Of a stretch of DNA of 64,000 nt, positions 20,517-29,991 are shown one piece after another (position 1 is the stretch's first letter; the number at the start of each line of letters is the position of its first letter). Source of the stretch: Pseudomonas sp. SDI (GTDB lineage Bacteria; Pseudomonadota; Gammaproteobacteria; Pseudomonadales; Pseudomonadaceae); NCBI RefSeq assembly GCF_003105155.1, contig NZ_QETK01000007.1, positions 1-64,000 of the forward strand, in the 5' to 3' direction. The notes beneath the pieces are model-generated. The model was not told where the DNA came from and did not search any database. It saw only the letters and a list, made by a program, of their open reading frames with translations. Made by a program: the position numbers and the translations under genes.

Positions 20517-20792
20517 GTGCCACGTTCTCTGAAAAAAGGTCCTTTTATTGATCTTCACCTACTGAAGAAGATCGAAGTGGCGGCGGAAAAGAACGATCGC
20601 AAACCAGTTAAGACCTGGTCGCGTCGCTCCATGATCCTGCCACAAATGGTCGGTCTGACCATCGCGGTACATAACGGTCGTCAACACGTCCCAGTTCTCG
20701 TGAACGAAGACATGGTCGGCCACAAACTGGGCGAGTTTGCCGGTACCCGCACCTACCGCGGGCACGTGGCTGACAAGAAAGCCAAGCGTTAA
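20517..20792 (+). CDS. rpsS: 30S ribosomal protein S19
   Basis: S19 contacts the A-site finger and S13 in the 30S head. The 91 residues begin [17 protein letters not shown] and include the [26 protein letters not shown] region. Translation starts at GTG 20517, since the next codons CCA CGT TCT match the universal N-terminus. It lies 16 bases after rplB and 11 before rplV. Confidence 0.97.
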   Translation: MPRSLKKGPFIDLHLLKKIEVAAEKNDRKPVKTWSRRSMILPQMVGLTIAVHNGRQHVPVLVNEDMVGHKLGEFAGTRTYRGHVADKKAKR

Positions 20793-20803
20793 GGGGTTAG
20801 GAA

Positions 20804-21136
20804 ATGGAAGTAGCCGCTAAGTTGTCGGGCGCTCGCATCTCCGCCCAGAAAGCCCGCTTGGTCGCCGACCAGATCCGCGGGAAGAAGGTGGGCGAAGCGC
20901 TCAACCTGTTGGCCTTCAGCAGCAAAAAAGCCGCTGAAATCATGAAGAAAGTCCTCGAGTCGGCCGTAGCCAACGCCGAGCATAACGAAGGCGCAGACGT
21001 TGATGACCTGAAGGTCTCCACCGTTTTCGTCAACGAAGGGCGTTCGCTGAAGCGCATCATGCCGCGTGCCAAAGGCCGCGCTGATCGCATCGTCAAGCGG
21101 TCTTGCCATATCACTGTCAAGGTTGCGGACAAGTAA
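20804..21136 (+). CDS. rplV: 50S ribosomal protein L22
   Basis: L22 extends a beta-hairpin into the exit tunnel beside L4. The 110-residue protein starts [22 protein letters not shown], and the hairpin tip segment [18 protein letters not shown] lies near residues 80-97. Macrolide-resistance-type deletions are not present in this loop. rpsC follows after 13 bases. Confidence 0.97.
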
Positions 21137-21149
21137 CGGAGTCGATCAG

Positions 21150-21836
21150 ATGGGTCAGAAAGTACATCCCACTGGCATTCGCCTGGGAATCGTCAAGGAG
21201 CACACCTCCGTCTGGTACGCAGACGGTCGGACTTATGCGGACTATTTGCTCGCAGATCTGAATGTGCGTGAGTACCTCCAAGACAAACTAAAAAGCGCGT
21301 CCGTTAGCCGTATCGATATCCATCGTCCGGCACAAACTGCACGCATCACCATCCACACCGCTCGTCCAGGTATCGTTATCGGGAAGAAGGGTGAAGATGT
21401 TGAGAAACTGCGTCAGGACCTGACCAAGCAAATGGGTGTGCCTGTGCACATCAATATCGAAGAGATCCGCAAGCCGGAACTCGACGGTATGCTGGTTGCT
21501 CAGAGCGTAGCTCAGCAGCTGGAGCGTCGTGTGATGTTCCGTCGCGCCATGAAGCGCGCCGTACAGAACGCCATGCGCATTGGTGCCAAAGGCATCAAAA
21601 TCCAAGTGAGCGGTCGTCTCGGCGGTGCTGAAATCGCACGTACTGAATGGTATCGCGAAGGTCGTGTGCCACTGCACACCCTGCGTGCCGATATCGACTA
21701 TGCCACCTACGAAGCTCACACCACTTACGGTGTGATCGGTGTCAAGGTTTGGATCTTCAAAGGCGAAGTAATTGGTGGTCGCCAAGAAGAGCTGAAACCA
21801 CAAGCACCAGCGCCTCGTAAAAAAGCTGCTAAGTAA
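21150..21836 (+). CDS. rpsC: 30S ribosomal protein S3
   Basis: S3 forms part of the mRNA entry channel helicase. I take ATG 21150 ([18 protein letters not shown], 228 residues); the longer frame starting in rplV lacks family similarity. The KH domain with [17 protein letters not shown] lies at about residues 72-88. The C-terminal domain has [26 protein letters not shown]. It ends 12 bases before rplP. Confidence 0.97.
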   Translation: MGQKVHPTGIRLGIVKEHTSVWYADGRTYADYLLADLNVREYLQDKLKSASVSRIDIHRPAQTARITIHTARPGIVIGKKGEDVEKLRQDLTKQMGVPVHINIEEIRKPELDGMLVAQSVAQQLERRVMFRRAMKRAVQNAMRIGAKGIKIQVSGRLGGAEIARTEWYREGRVPLHTLRADIDYATYEAHTTYGVIGVKVWIFKGEVIGGRQEELKPQAPAPRKKAAK

Positions 21837-21848
21837 GGGGTACGCCAA

Positions 21849-22262
21849 ATGTTGCAACCTAAGCGTACAAAATTCCGCAAGCAGATGACTGGCCACAACC
21901 GTGGTCTGGCACTGCGCGGTAGCAAAGTAAGCTTCGGCGAATTCGCCTTGAAAGCTGTTGCTCGCGGTCGTCTCACCGCTCGCCAGATCGAATCGGCACG
22001 TCGTGCCCTGACTCGTCACGTAAAACGTGGCGGTAAGATCTGGATCCGTGTGTTCCCGGACAAGCCGATCTCCAAGAAGCCTCTCGAAGTGCGGATGGGT
22101 AAAGGTAAAGGTTCCGTGGAGTACTGGGTTGCCCAGATCCAGCCAGGCAAGGTCCTGTACGAGATCGAGGGTGTTTCTGAAGAGCTGGCGCGTGAGGCAT
22201 TCGCCTTGGCAGCTGCGAAGCTGCCGCTCGCCACCTCCTTTGTTAAGCGGACGGTGATGTGA
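21849..22262 (+). CDS. rplP: 50S ribosomal protein L16
   Basis: L16 organises the A-site tRNA elbow region near the peptidyl-transferase centre. The 137 residues begin [21 protein letters not shown] and contain [19 protein letters not shown] around residues 70-88, with the conserved arginine that is a known hydroxylation site in this family. The stop codon overlaps the rpmC ATG by one base. Confidence 0.97.
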
Positions 22263-22453
22263 TGAAAGCGAATGAACTTCGTGAGAAATCAGCACAGCAA
22301 CTGAACGAGCAACTGCTCGGCTTGCTGCGCGACCAGTTCAATCTGCGTATGCAGAAAGCAACTGGCCAGTTGGGGCAGTCTCACCTGCTCTCGCAAGTGA
22401 AGCGTGACATCGCTCGCGTGAAAACTGTGCTCAACCAGCAGGCAGGTAAGTAA
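22262..22453 (+). CDS. rpmC: 50S ribosomal protein L29
   Basis: Small helical-hairpin protein at the tunnel exit next to L23. 63 residues from ATG 22262 ([18 protein letters not shown]), overlapping the rplP stop by one base. The alternative GTG at 22259 would add one methionine only. It contains the conserved [12 protein letters not shown]-like core, here [17 protein letters not shown]. rpsQ begins two bases later. Confidence 0.96.
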
Positions 22454-22455
22454 TC

Positions 22456-22722
22456 ATGGCTGAAGCCGAAAAAACCGTCCGTACGCTGACTGGCCGTGTT
22501 GTCAGCGACAAGATGGACAAAACCATCACCGTACTGATCGAGCGTCGCGTTAAGCACCCGATCTACGGTAAATACGTTAAGCGTTCGACTAAGCTGCACG
22601 CGCACGACGAAACCAATCAGTGCCACATCGGCGACAAGGTCTCCATTCGTGAGACCCGTCCGCTGGCCAAGACCAAGGCTTGGGCACTGGTTGAAGTTCT
22701 CGAACGCGCTGTTGAAGTCTAA
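22456..22722 (+). CDS. rpsQ: 30S ribosomal protein S17
   Basis: Early 16S rRNA-binding OB-fold protein. The 88-residue sequence has the classic [32 protein letters not shown] (first OB strands) and the C-terminal [25 protein letters not shown]. It begins two bases after rpmC and ends 23 bases before rplN, in the usual order. Confidence 0.97.
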   Translation: MAEAEKTVRTLTGRVVSDKMDKTITVLIERRVKHPIYGKYVKRSTKLHAHDETNQCHIGDKVSIRETRPLAKTKAWALVEVLERAVEV

Positions 22723-22745
22723 GGGCTAAGGGTCGGAGAAATTTT

Positions 22746-23114
22746 ATGATTCAGACTCAATCCATGCTCGATGTGGCCGATAACAGCGGCGCTCGTCGCG
22801 TCATGTGCATCAAGGTGCTCGGCGGTTCTCACCGCCGTTACGCCGGTATCGGTGACATCATCAAGGTAACCGTCAAGGAAGCAATTCCTCGCGGTAAAGT
22901 GAAGAAAGGCCAAGTGATGACTGCTGTTGTAGTCCGCACTCGCCACGGTGTCCGTCGTGCAGACGGCTCCATCATCCGCTTTGATGGCAACGCTGCTGTT
23001 CTTCTGAACAACAAGCAAGAGCCGATCGGCACCCGTATCTTTGGGCCAGTGACCCGTGAACTTCGTACTGAGAAGTTCATGAAGATCGTCTCGCTCGCCC
23101 CAGAAGTGCTGTAA
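22746..23114 (+). CDS. rplN: 50S ribosomal protein L14
   Basis: L14 contributes to the intersubunit bridge B8 and binds the silencing factor RsfS. 122 residues starting [33 protein letters not shown], with the conserved [29 protein letters not shown] near the end, are all typical. In E. coli rplN opens the spc operon; here no promoter or terminator is visible in the 23-base gap, so it is cotranscribed with rpsQ. Confidence 0.97.
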   Translation: MIQTQSMLDVADNSGARRVMCIKVLGGSHRRYAGIGDIIKVTVKEAIPRGKVKKGQVMTAVVVRTRHGVRRADGSIIRFDGNAAVLLNNKQEPIGTRIFGPVTRELRTEKFMKIVSLAPEVL

Positions 23115-23125
23115 GGAGATCCGAC

Positions 23126-23440
23126 ATGCAAAAGATTCGTCGTGACGACGAGATCATCGTGATCGCCGGCAAAGACAAAGGTAAGCGCGGTAAGGTGCTG
23201 AAGGTACTCGCTGACGACCGTCTGGTCGTTGGTGGGATCAACCTGGTGAAGCGTCATACCAAGCCTAACCCGATGTCGGGCGTACAAGGCGGTATCGTCG
23301 AGAAAGAAGCGCCACTGCACGCTTCCAACGTCGCCATTTTCAACGGCGAAACCAACAAGGCTGACCGCGTTGGTTTCAAAGTAGAAGAAGGCAAAAAAAT
23401 TCGTGTCTTCAAGTCGACCCAAAAAGCGGTTGATGCTTGA
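23126..23440 (+). CDS. rplX: 50S ribosomal protein L24
   Basis: Assembly-initiator protein with a KOW motif. The 104 residues include [24 protein letters not shown] (KOW) at about 4-27 and [30 protein letters not shown]. The start ATG 23126 has a strong AAGGAGAT Shine-Dalgarno. It is followed by rplE after 20 bases. Confidence 0.97.
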   Translation: MQKIRRDDEIIVIAGKDKGKRGKVLKVLADDRLVVGGINLVKRHTKPNPMSGVQGGIVEKEAPLHASNVAIFNGETNKADRVGFKVEEGKKIRVFKSTQKAVDA

Positions 23441-23460
23441 ACACTGCTAGGTAGAAGACC

Positions 23461-24000
23461 ATGGCACGACTGAAAGAGATTTATCGGAAGGAAATCGCTC
23501 CCAAGCTTAAGGAAGAACTTAAGCTGGCGAACGTGATGGAAGTTCCGCGCGTTACCAAGATCACCCTGAACATGGGTCTGGGCGAAGCTGTCGGCGACAA
23601 AAAAGTCATCGAGCATGCTGTAGCTGACCTGGAAAAGATCACCGGTCAAAAAGCCGTTGTGACTTTCGCTCGGAAATCCATCGCGGGCTTCAAAGTCCGT
23701 GAGGGCTGGCCGATCGGCGTTAAAGTCACTCTGCGCCGTGATCGTATGTACGAGTTCCTGGACCGCCTGCTGGCGATCTCCCTGCCTCGGGTTCGCGACT
23801 TCCGCGGCCTGAATGCCAAGTCCTTCGACGGTCGTGGCAACTACAGCATGGGCGTGAAAGAGCAGATCATCTTCCCGGAAATCGACTACGACAAGATCGA
23901 TGCTCTGCGCGGTCTGGACATTACCCTGACCACCACTGCTCGTACGGATGACGAAGGTCGCGCCTTGCTGCGTGCTTTCAAATTCCCGTTCCGCAACTGA
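23461..24000 (+). CDS. rplE: 50S ribosomal protein L5
   Basis: L5 binds 5S rRNA and touches the P-site tRNA. The 179-residue protein contains [42 protein letters not shown] and the C-terminal [18 protein letters not shown], all family signatures. In E. coli S8 represses the spc operon at the rplE start. Here rpsH lies in a separate unit with its own leader, so the target may have moved. Confidence 0.97.
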   Translation: MARLKEIYRKEIAPKLKEELKLANVMEVPRVTKITLNMGLGEAVGDKKVIEHAVADLEKITGQKAVVTFARKSIAGFKVREGWPIGVKVTLRRDRMYEFLDRLLAISLPRVRDFRGLNAKSFDGRGNYSMGVKEQIIFPEIDYDKIDALRGLDITLTTTARTDDEGRALLRAFKFPFRN

Positions 24001-24013
24001 TTGGAGTAGGAAA

Positions 24014-24319
24014 ATGGCCAAGAAGAGCATGAAAAACCGCGAGCTGAAGCGTCAGCTCACGGTTGCTAAGTTCGCCAAGAAGCGTGCTGAGCTCAAAGCT
24101 ATCATCGTGAACCTGGACGTAACTCCAGAAGAGCGTTTTGCAGCTGTTGTAGCTCTGCAGAAGCAGCCACGTGACGCCAGCGCTTCGCGCCTGCGTAACC
24201 GCTGCCGCATCACCGGTCGTCCACACGGCGTTTACCGCAAGTTCGGCCTCGGCCGTAACAAGCTGCGTGAAGCAGCAATGCGCGGTGACGTTCCAGGTCT
24301 GGTTAAAGCCAGCTGGTAA
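24014..24319 (+). CDS. rpsN: 30S ribosomal protein S14 (zinc-independent long form)
   Basis: S14 is a late-assembly 30S head protein. ATG 24014 gives 101 residues ([14 protein letters not shown]...). This is the long C-minus form: the zinc-ribbon cysteines of the short form are absent, with only one Cys in the [25 protein letters not shown] block. It is the last gene before a strong terminator at 24381, which is unusual within the spc gene order. Confidence 0.96.
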   Translation: MAKKSMKNRELKRQLTVAKFAKKRAELKAIIVNLDVTPEERFAAVVALQKQPRDASASRLRNRCRITGRPHGVYRKFGLGRNKLREAAMRGDVPGLVKASW

Positions 24320-24380
24320 GACGTACCGGCAGCGTCCTGGTGGCGGGGGAGTGATCTTCCGACCACCGGTGATCTTGCAA

Positions 24381-24415
24381 CGAAACAAGCCCCTTTTGGG
24401 GCTTGTTTCGTTTTT
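24381..24415 (+). terminator. Strong intrinsic terminator between rpsN and rpsH
   Basis: A perfect 13-bp stem (CGAAACAAGCCCC 24381-24393, GGGGCTTGTTTCG 24398-24410) with a TTTT loop is followed by five T. The 3' arm contains the -35 hexamer of the next promoter, so terminator and promoter share bases. Confidence 0.92.
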
Positions 24416-24431
24416 GGGATGTGTCTAGAAT
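24403..24431 (+). promoter_or_regulatory. Promoter of the rpsH unit, embedded in a terminator
   Basis: -35 TTGTTT (24403-24408), a 17-base spacer, and -10 TAGAAT (24426-24431). The -35 is inside the 3' arm of the terminator. The predicted start near 24438 falls inside the 5' arm of a second hairpin at 24434-24459. Confidence 0.6.
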
Positions 24432-24433
24432 GA

Positions 24434-24459
24434 CCGGCTCTCCTGAGCCCGGGTTTTTT
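24434..24459 (+). terminator. Second terminator-like hairpin at the rpsH promoter
   Basis: CCGGCTC (24434-24440) and GAGCC/GG (24445-24449, 24451-24452, one bulged C) close a TCCT loop, then G and six T (24454-24459). Only read-through RNA from rpsN carries the whole hairpin; RNA started at about 24438 lacks its 5' arm. Two further small hairpins follow (CCCTG/CAGGG 24461-24476; TAGCC-GAAA-GGCTA 24485-24498). Confidence 0.5.
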
Positions 24460-24527
24460 GCCCTGTGCGTTCAGGGGACTGTAGTAGCCGAAAGGCTAAT
24501 TTTTCTTGTATCAGGAGCGTCTAGCCC

Positions 24528-24920
24528 ATGAGTATGCAGGACCCGTTAGCGGACATGCTAACTCGAATCCGTAATGCCCAGATGGCTGAAAAGTCCGTCG
24601 TAAGCATGCCGTCCTCGACCCTGAAGGTGGCTGTAGCCAAAGTTCTGAAAGACGAAGGTTACATCGCGGGTTATCAGGTCAGCAGCGAAGTTAAGCCTTC
24701 GCTGTCCATCGAGCTGAAATACTTCGAAGGCCGTCCGGTCATCGAGGAAGTCAAGCGCGTAAGTCGTCCAGGCCTGCGTCAGTACAAGTCCGTCGAAGAA
24801 CTGCCGAAAGTACGTGGCGGTCTGGGCGTGTCTATCGTCTCCACCAACAAAGGTGTGATGACTGATCGTGCTGCGCGCGCTGCCGGTGTCGGCGGCGAAG
24901 TTCTCTGCACAGTGTTCTAA
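24528..24920 (+). CDS. rpsH: 30S ribosomal protein S8
   Basis: Primary 16S rRNA-binding protein and, in E. coli, translational repressor of the spc operon. The 130 residues include [16 protein letters not shown] at the start and the C-terminal [34 protein letters not shown]. It is the first gene of its own transcription unit, with a 90-base leader holding three small hairpins. Autoregulation by S8 at this leader is a reasonable guess but not shown by the sequence. Confidence 0.97.
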   Translation: MSMQDPLADMLTRIRNAQMAEKSVVSMPSSTLKVAVAKVLKDEGYIAGYQVSSEVKPSLSIELKYFEGRPVIEEVKRVSRPGLRQYKSVEELPKVRGGLGVSIVSTNKGVMTDRAARAAGVGGEVLCTVF

Positions 24921-24932
24921 GGGGGGATAAGC

Positions 24933-25466
24933 ATGTCTCGCGTCGCTAAGAACCCCGTTAAGCTGCCAGCCGGTGTCGAAATCAAATTCGTCGGCCAGCA
25001 GCTTTCGGTGAAGGGTGCCAAGGGCACTCTCGAACTGAATGTTCACTCGTCTGTAGAAATTACCGAAGAAGCCGGTGAGCTGCGTTTCGCTGCTCGCAAT
25101 GGCGACCAGCAAACCCGCGCTATGGCCGGTACTACCCGTGCGCTGGTAAACAACATGGTCCAGGGCGTAAGCCAAGGCTTCGAGCGTAAGCTCCAGCTGG
25201 TCGGTGTTGGTTACAAAGCACAAGCCAAAGGCACCGTGCTGAACCTGGCGCTCGGCTTCTCGCACCCAGTGGACTACGAGCTGCCAGCCGGCATCACCGC
25301 TGAGACCCCAAGCCAGACCGATATCCTGATCAAGGGCATCGATAAGCAGCTGGTAGGTCAGGTGGCCGCTGAAATCCGCGACTTCCGTCCACCAGAGCCG
25401 TACAAAGGCAAGGGTGTGCGTTACGCGGACGAAGTCGTCCGTCGTAAAGAAGCCAAGAAGAAGTAG
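24933..25466 (+). CDS. rplF: 50S ribosomal protein L6
   Basis: L6 lies near the sarcin-ricin loop. The 177-residue protein has the duplicated alpha/beta fold, starting [17 protein letters not shown], and the conserved C-terminal [25 protein letters not shown]. It follows rpsH by 12 bases and precedes rplR by 10. No aminoglycoside-type truncation is seen at the C-terminus. Confidence 0.97.
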   Translation: MSRVAKNPVKLPAGVEIKFVGQQLSVKGAKGTLELNVHSSVEITEEAGELRFAARNGDQQTRAMAGTTRALVNNMVQGVSQGFERKLQLVGVGYKAQAKGTVLNLALGFSHPVDYELPAGITAETPSQTDILIKGIDKQLVGQVAAEIRDFRPPEPYKGKGVRYADEVVRRKEAKKK

Positions 25467-25476
25467 GGCCTAGCAA

Positions 25477-25827
25477 ATGACCGACAAAAAAGTTACTCGA
25501 CTGCGTCGCGCTCGCAAAGCACGCCTGAAAATGCACGAACTCGAAGTCGTGCGTCTCTGCGTGTTCCGCTCCTCGCAGCACATCTATGCCCAGGTCATTT
25601 CGGCCGACGGCAGCAAGGTTCTGGCCAGCGCCTCGACCTTGGACAAAGAACTGCGTGATGGCGCCACTGGCAACATCGACGCGGCCACTAAGGTTGGCAA
25701 GCTGGTAGCTGAGCGTGCGAAAGCCGCCGGTGTATCTCAAGTTGCCTTTGACCGTTCCGGCTTCAAGTACCATGGCCGCGTCAAAGCGCTGGCTGATGCT
25801 GCTCGTGAAGGCGGGCTGGAGTTCTAA
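25477..25827 (+). CDS. rplR: 50S ribosomal protein L18
   Basis: 5S rRNA-binding protein. The 116 residues begin with a basic tail ([21 protein letters not shown]) and contain [16 protein letters not shown] and the C-terminal [26 protein letters not shown], characteristic of the family. It is followed by rpsE after three bases. Confidence 0.97.
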   Translation: MTDKKVTRLRRARKARLKMHELEVVRLCVFRSSQHIYAQVISADGSKVLASASTLDKELRDGATGNIDAATKVGKLVAERAKAAGVSQVAFDRSGFKYHGRVKALADAAREGGLEF

Positions 25828-25830
25828 GTT

Positions 25831-26331
25831 ATGGCAAATAACGATCAAAAGCGCGACGAAGGCTACATCGAGAAGCTGGTTCAAGTTAACCGCGTAGCGA
25901 AAACCGTTAAAGGCGGCCGTATCTTCACCTTCACCGCGCTGACCGTGGTTGGTGATGGTAAAGGTCGTGTCGGCTTCGGCCGTGGCAAGTCGCGCGAAGT
26001 ACCTGCTGCGATCCAGAAAGCCATGGAAGCTGCTCGTCGCAACATGATTCAAGTCGACCTGAACGGCACCACTCTGCAGTACGCTACCAAGTCTGCTCAT
26101 GGCGCCTCGAAGGTGTACATGCAGCCTGCTTCGGAAGGTACCGGTATCATCGCCGGTGGCGCGATGCGTGCTGTCCTGGAAGTTGCTGGTGTTCAGAACG
26201 TCCTGGCCAAGTGCTACGGCTCGACTAACCCAGTGAACGTGGTTCACGCCACCTTCAAGGGTCTGAAGGCTATGCAATCTCCTGAGTCCATTGCTGCCAA
26301 GCGCGGCAAGAGCGTTGAGGAGATCCGTTGA
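25831..26331 (+). CDS. rpsE: 30S ribosomal protein S5
   Basis: S5 shapes the mRNA entry tunnel and affects accuracy. The 166-residue protein shows the N-terminal double-strand RNA-binding domain ([40 protein letters not shown], residues about 18-56) and the C-terminal [32 protein letters not shown]. The spectinomycin loop (around residues 18-30) is normal. rpmD follows by two bases. Confidence 0.97.
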   Translation: MANNDQKRDEGYIEKLVQVNRVAKTVKGGRIFTFTALTVVGDGKGRVGFGRGKSREVPAAIQKAMEAARRNMIQVDLNGTTLQYATKSAHGASKVYMQPASEGTGIIAGGAMRAVLEVAGVQNVLAKCYGSTNPVNVVHATFKGLKAMQSPESIAAKRGKSVEEIR

Positions 26332-26333
26332 TC

Positions 26334-26510
26334 ATGGCTACCGTTAAAGTAACGCTGATCAAAAGCACCGCCGGCCGTATCCCTAACCACAAACTGTGCG
26401 TTAAGGGTCTGGGTCTGCGCCGCATCGGTCACACTGTAGAAGTCCAGGATACTCCCGAGAATCGCGGGATGATCAACAAGGCTTACTACATGCTGCGCGT
26501 CGAGGGTTAA
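26334..26510 (+). CDS. rpmD: 50S ribosomal protein L30
   Basis: Small ribosomal protein of the 50S back. ATG 26334 gives 58 residues ([15 protein letters not shown]...) ending [22 protein letters not shown]. An in-frame TTG at 26328 would add two residues and is not needed. rplO starts three bases after the stop. Order rpsE-rpmD-rplO is standard. Confidence 0.96.
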   Translation: MATVKVTLIKSTAGRIPNHKLCVKGLGLRRIGHTVEVQDTPENRGMINKAYYMLRVEG

Positions 26511-26513
26511 TCG

Positions 26514-26948
26514 ATGAAACTCAATGATCTGAGTCCAGCGCCGGGTTCCCGTCGCGAGAAGCATCGTCCGGGTCGTGGTATCGGTAGCGGTTTGGGTAAG
26601 ACTGGTGGCCGTGGTCACAAAGGTCAAACCTCCCGTTCCGGTGGCACCATCGCTCCAGGCTTTGAAGGCGGTCAACAGCCGCTGCACCGTCGTCTGCCGA
26701 AGTTCGGCTTCGTTTCCCTGAAAGCCATGGACCGCGCAGAAGTGCGTCTGTCCGAGCTGGCCAAAGTGGAAGGCGACGTTGTCACCGTGCAATCCCTGAA
26801 GGATGCCAACGTGATTAACCAAAACGTACAGCGTGTGAAAATCATGCTGTCCGGCGAAGTTACTCGCGCGGTCACCATCAAGGGTATCGCAGCCACCAAA
26901 GGTGCGCGTGCGGCTATCGAAGCAGCTGGCGGCAAGTTCGAGGAATAA
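26514..26948 (+). CDS. rplO: 50S ribosomal protein L15
   Basis: Late-assembly 50S protein. The 144 residues start [22 protein letters not shown], with the Gly/Arg-rich extension [21 protein letters not shown] at about 22-42 that threads into rRNA, then [16 protein letters not shown]. The stop TAA is directly followed by the secY ATG, with no gap. Confidence 0.97.
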   Translation: MKLNDLSPAPGSRREKHRPGRGIGSGLGKTGGRGHKGQTSRSGGTIAPGFEGGQQPLHRRLPKFGFVSLKAMDRAEVRLSELAKVEGDVVTVQSLKDANVINQNVQRVKIMLSGEVTRAVTIKGIAATKGARAAIEAAGGKFEE

Positions 26949-28280
26949 ATGGCTAAGCAAGGTGCTCTCTCTTCGCTCGGTAAAGGCGGGATGTCTGAAC
27001 TTTGGGCTCGTCTGCGTTTTCTGTTTCTGGCGATCATCGTCTATCGGATAGGCGCACACATCCCAGTTCCAGGCATCAACCCGGACCGGCTGGCGGAACT
27101 GTTTCGACAGAATGAGGGGACCATTCTTAGCTTGTTCAACATGTTTTCCGGCGGCGCGCTGGAGCGGATGAGCATTTTTGCATTGGGGATCATGCCGTAC
27201 ATTTCGGCATCGATCATCATGCAACTGATGACCGCCGTCAGCCCGCAGCTGGAGCAGTTGAAGAAGGAAGGTGAAGCTGGCCGTCGCAAGATCAGCCAGT
27301 ACACCCGCTACGGCACCGTCATCCTGGCGCTGGTCCAAGCCATTGGCATGTCCATTGGTCTGGCCGGCCAGGGTGTAGCGTTTTCTGCTGACTTTGGCTT
27401 CCATTTCGTTGCGGTCTCCACCTTTGTGGCGGGTGCGATGTTCATGATGTGGCTGGGTGAGCAAATCACGGAGCGCGGTGTAGGCAACGGTATCTCGATG
27501 TTGATCTTCGCAGGTATCGTCGCCGGTCTTCCGAGAGCAATCGGGCAGTCTTTCGAGTCTGCGCGTACGGGCGATATCAACATTTTCGCTCTGGTCGCTA
27601 TCGGTTTGCTGGCAGTAGCGATTATCGGTTTTGTGGTGTTCATTGAGCGTGGTCAGCGTCGAATCGCCGTTCACTATGCCAAGCGTCAGCAGGGTCGCAA
27701 GGTCTTCGCTGCGCAGACTAGCCACTTGCCGTTGAAAGTGAACATGGCTGGTGTAATCCCAGCTATTTTCGCAAGCAGCATTTTGCTGTTCCCGGCTTCG
27801 CTGGGTGCCTGGTTCGGTCAGTCTGAAGGTATGGGCTGGCTGCAGGACATCTCGCAGTCGATCGCTCCTGGTCAGCCGTTGAATATTCTGCTGTTTAGTG
27901 CAGGGATTATTTTCTTCTGCTTCTTCTATACGGCGTTGATGTTCAATCCGAAAGACGTAGCGGAAAACCTGAAGAAGTCCGGTGCCTTTATTCCGGGCAT
28001 CCGTCCTGGTGAGCAGTCGGCGCGCTACATTGATGGCGTTCTGACCCGTTTGACCATGTTCGGTGCTCTTTATATGACGGCCGTCTGTCTCCTCCCCCAG
28101 TTCCTGGTGGTAGCGGCAAACGTTCCGTTCTACCTTGGCGGGACCTCGTTGCTGATTGTGGTAGTGGTTGTGATGGACTTCATGTCCCAAGTACAATCGC
28201 ACCTCGTTTCGCACCAGTACGAATCCCTGATGAAGAAAGCCAACCTGAAAGGCTACGGTGGCAGCGGTCTGCTGCGCTGA
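26949..28280 (+). CDS. secY: Protein translocase subunit SecY
   Basis: Channel-forming subunit of the SecYEG translocon. The 443-residue protein has about ten hydrophobic segments and the cytoplasmic-loop signatures [14 protein letters not shown]-type (here [20 protein letters not shown]) and [19 protein letters not shown]. The partner SecE is encoded at 1151. It starts immediately after the rplO stop, the universal position, and rpmJ follows by 28 bases. Confidence 0.98.
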   Translation: MAKQGALSSLGKGGMSELWARLRFLFLAIIVYRIGAHIPVPGINPDRLAELFRQNEGTILSLFNMFSGGALERMSIFALGIMPYISASIIMQLMTAVSPQLEQLKKEGEAGRRKISQYTRYGTVILALVQAIGMSIGLAGQGVAFSADFGFHFVAVSTFVAGAMFMMWLGEQITERGVGNGISMLIFAGIVAGLPRAIGQSFESARTGDINIFALVAIGLLAVAIIGFVVFIERGQRRIAVHYAKRQQGRKVFAAQTSHLPLKVNMAGVIPAIFASSILLFPASLGAWFGQSEGMGWLQDISQSIAPGQPLNILLFSAGIIFFCFFYTALMFNPKDVAENLKKSGAFIPGIRPGEQSARYIDGVLTRLTMFGALYMTAVCLLPQFLVVAANVPFYLGGTSLLIVVVVVMDFMSQVQSHLVSHQYESLMKKANLKGYGGSGLLR

Positions 28281-28308
28281 TTGACCCTTAAGGTTCGAGG
28301 AGTTGGTG

Positions 28309-28425
28309 ATGAAAGTTCGTGCATCGGTGAAAAAGCTGTGCCGTAACTGCAAAATTATTCGCCGCGAAGGTGTTGTTCGAGTAATTTGCAGCGCGGAACC
28401 ACGTCACAAGCAGCGCCAAGGCTGA
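28309..28425 (+). CDS. rpmJ: 50S ribosomal protein L36 (zinc-binding form)
   Basis: 38-residue protein starting [19 protein letters not shown], with ATG 28309 and stop TGA at 28423-28425. Cys11, Cys14, Cys27 and His32 form the zinc-ribbon ligands, so this is the C-plus form. It completes the secY-rpmJ tail of the spc cluster. A terminator at 28443-28470 follows. Zinc-sparing paralogues, if any, lie elsewhere. Confidence 0.96.
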
Positions 28426-28442
28426 GTGTGATCTGTGCTTCA

Positions 28443-28470
28443 AACCCAGCAGCTAGTGCGCTGCTGGGTT
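28443..28470 (+). terminator. Hairpin terminator after rpmJ
   Basis: A 10-bp perfect stem (AACCCAGCAG 28443-28452, CTGCTGGGTT 28461-28470) with an 8-base loop. The following tract GATTATTTGTTT is only moderately T-rich, so termination may be partial. The last two stem bases are the first two of the rpsM -35. Confidence 0.65.
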
Positions 28471-28497
28471 GATTATTTGTTTCTACAGCGATATTAT
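28469..28497 (+). promoter_or_regulatory. Candidate promoter of the alpha operon (rpsM)
   Basis: TTGATT (28469-28474), a 17-base spacer, and TATTAT (28492-28497), with an expected start near 28504 and a 53-base leader before rpsM. The -35 overlaps the 3' end of the rpmJ terminator stem, as at the rpsN/rpsH junction. Confidence 0.6.
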
Positions 28498-28556
28498 CTC
28501 GCGCCCTATTTCTTGGCTTCCGGGGCGTAGGTAGCTGTCAATTGGAGTCCCACTGA

Positions 28557-28913
28557 ATGGCCCGTATTGCAGGCGTCAACATTCCAGATAACAAGCACAC
28601 TGTTATCTCGCTGACCTACATCTATGGTGTTGGTCGCACTACTGCGCAGAGCATCTGTGCAGTGACTGGGGTCAACCCAGCCGCAAAGATCAAGGATCTG
28701 AGCGACGAGCAGGTTGAATCGCTGCGTACTGAAGTTGCGAAGTACATCACCGAAGGTGATCTGCGCCGTGACATCAACATGAAAATCAAGCGGTTGATGG
28801 ACCTGGGTTGCTACCGCGGCCTGCGTCATCGTCGGGGTCTGCCAGTACGCGGTCAGCGTACCAAGACCAACGCGCGTACCCGTAAAGGTCCGCGTAAGCC
28901 GATCCGCAAGTAA
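28557..28913 (+). CDS. rpsM: 30S ribosomal protein S13
   Basis: S13 contacts P-site tRNA and forms bridges to the 50S. The 118 residues begin [28 protein letters not shown] and end with the basic tail [25 protein letters not shown]. First gene of the alpha operon (rpsM-rpsK-rpsD-rpoA-rplQ). The 131-base gap from rpmJ holds a terminator and a promoter. Confidence 0.97.
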   Translation: MARIAGVNIPDNKHTVISLTYIYGVGRTTAQSICAVTGVNPAAKIKDLSDEQVESLRTEVAKYITEGDLRRDINMKIKRLMDLGCYRGLRHRRGLPVRGQRTKTNARTRKGPRKPIRK

Positions 28914-28943
28914 TCGCACCAGCGAATCGACAGGAATTTAGAA

Positions 28944-29333
28944 ATGGCAAAACCTGCTGCTCGTCCTCGTAAAAAAGTCAAAAAGACAGTGGTTGATGGC
29001 ATCGCCCACATCCATGCCTCTTTTAACAACACCATCGTGACCATCACCGATCGTCAAGGTAACGCTCTGTCCTGGGCTACCTCCGGCGGTTCGGGTTTCC
29101 GCGGTTCTCGCAAGTCCACCCCGTTCGCTGCTCAGGTAGCTGCTGAGCGTGCTGGTCAAGCTGCGCTGGAATATGGTCTGAAGAACCTCGACGTTAACGT
29201 CAAGGGTCCAGGTCCAGGTCGTGAGTCCGCTGTTCGTGCTCTGAACGGCTGTGGCTATAAGATCGCCAGCATCACCGACGTGACGCCAATCCCGCATAAC
29301 GGGTGCCGTCCGCCGAAGAAGCGCCGCGTGTAA
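28944..29333 (+). CDS. rpsK: 30S ribosomal protein S11
   Basis: S11 lies on the 30S platform near the mRNA exit. The 129-residue sequence contains [21 protein letters not shown] and [15 protein letters not shown], and the C-terminal [18 protein letters not shown]. Its place 30 bases after rpsM and 15 before rpsD is typical. Confidence 0.97.
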   Translation: MAKPAARPRKKVKKTVVDGIAHIHASFNNTIVTITDRQGNALSWATSGGSGFRGSRKSTPFAAQVAAERAGQAALEYGLKNLDVNVKGPGPGRESAVRALNGCGYKIASITDVTPIPHNGCRPPKKRRV

Positions 29334-29348
29334 TCAGGAGACAGATAA

Positions 29349-29969
29349 ATGGCACGTTACATTGGTCCAAAATGCAAACTGTCTCGTCGTGAAGGCACCG
29401 ATCTGTTCCTGAAGAGCGGCGTTCGCGCTCTGGAATCGAAGTGCAACATCGAAGCAGCCCCAGGTATTCACGGTCAGCGTCGTGGTCGTCAGTCCGACTA
29501 CGGCACCCAGCTGCGTGAGAAGCAAAAAGTCCGTCGTATCTACGGCGTTCTCGAGCGTCAGTTCAGCGGTTACTACAAGGAAGCGGCTGCCAAAAAAGGC
29601 GCTACCGGTGAGAACCTGCTGCAACTGCTCGAATGCCGTCTGGATAACGTTGTATATCGTATGGGCTTCGGCGCTACCCGTGCTGAATCCCGTCAGCTGG
29701 TTTCGCACAAAGCGATCAGCATCAACGGCAAGACTGTAAACGTTCCGTCCTACCAAGTTCGTCCGGGTGACGTGGTCGCGGTTCGCGAGAAGTCGCTGAA
29801 CCAGCTGCGCATTGTTCAAGCCCTTGAACTGTGCGCCCAGCGTGGCCGCGTTGAGTGGGTAGACGTAGATACTGCTAAGAAGTCGGGCGTTTTCAAGAAC
29901 GTTCCTGCTCGTAGCGATCTGTCTGCCGACATCAACGAAAGCCTGATTGTCGAGCTCTACTCCAAGTAA
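29349..29969 (+). CDS. rpsD: 30S ribosomal protein S4
   Basis: Primary rRNA-binding protein; in E. coli it represses the alpha operon mRNA and acts in rRNA antitermination. The 206 residues begin [23 protein letters not shown] and contain the S4 domain ([30 protein letters not shown] near residues 94-123). No leader pseudoknot typical of E. coli was checked in detail. rpoA follows by 22 bases. Confidence 0.97.
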   Translation: MARYIGPKCKLSRREGTDLFLKSGVRALESKCNIEAAPGIHGQRRGRQSDYGTQLREKQKVRRIYGVLERQFSGYYKEAAAKKGATGENLLQLLECRLDNVVYRMGFGATRAESRQLVSHKAISINGKTVNVPSYQVRPGDVVAVREKSLNQLRIVQALELCAQRGRVEWVDVDTAKKSGVFKNVPARSDLSADINESLIVELYSK

Positions 29970-29991
29970 GGGCTAGAAAATAGGTGCATCC

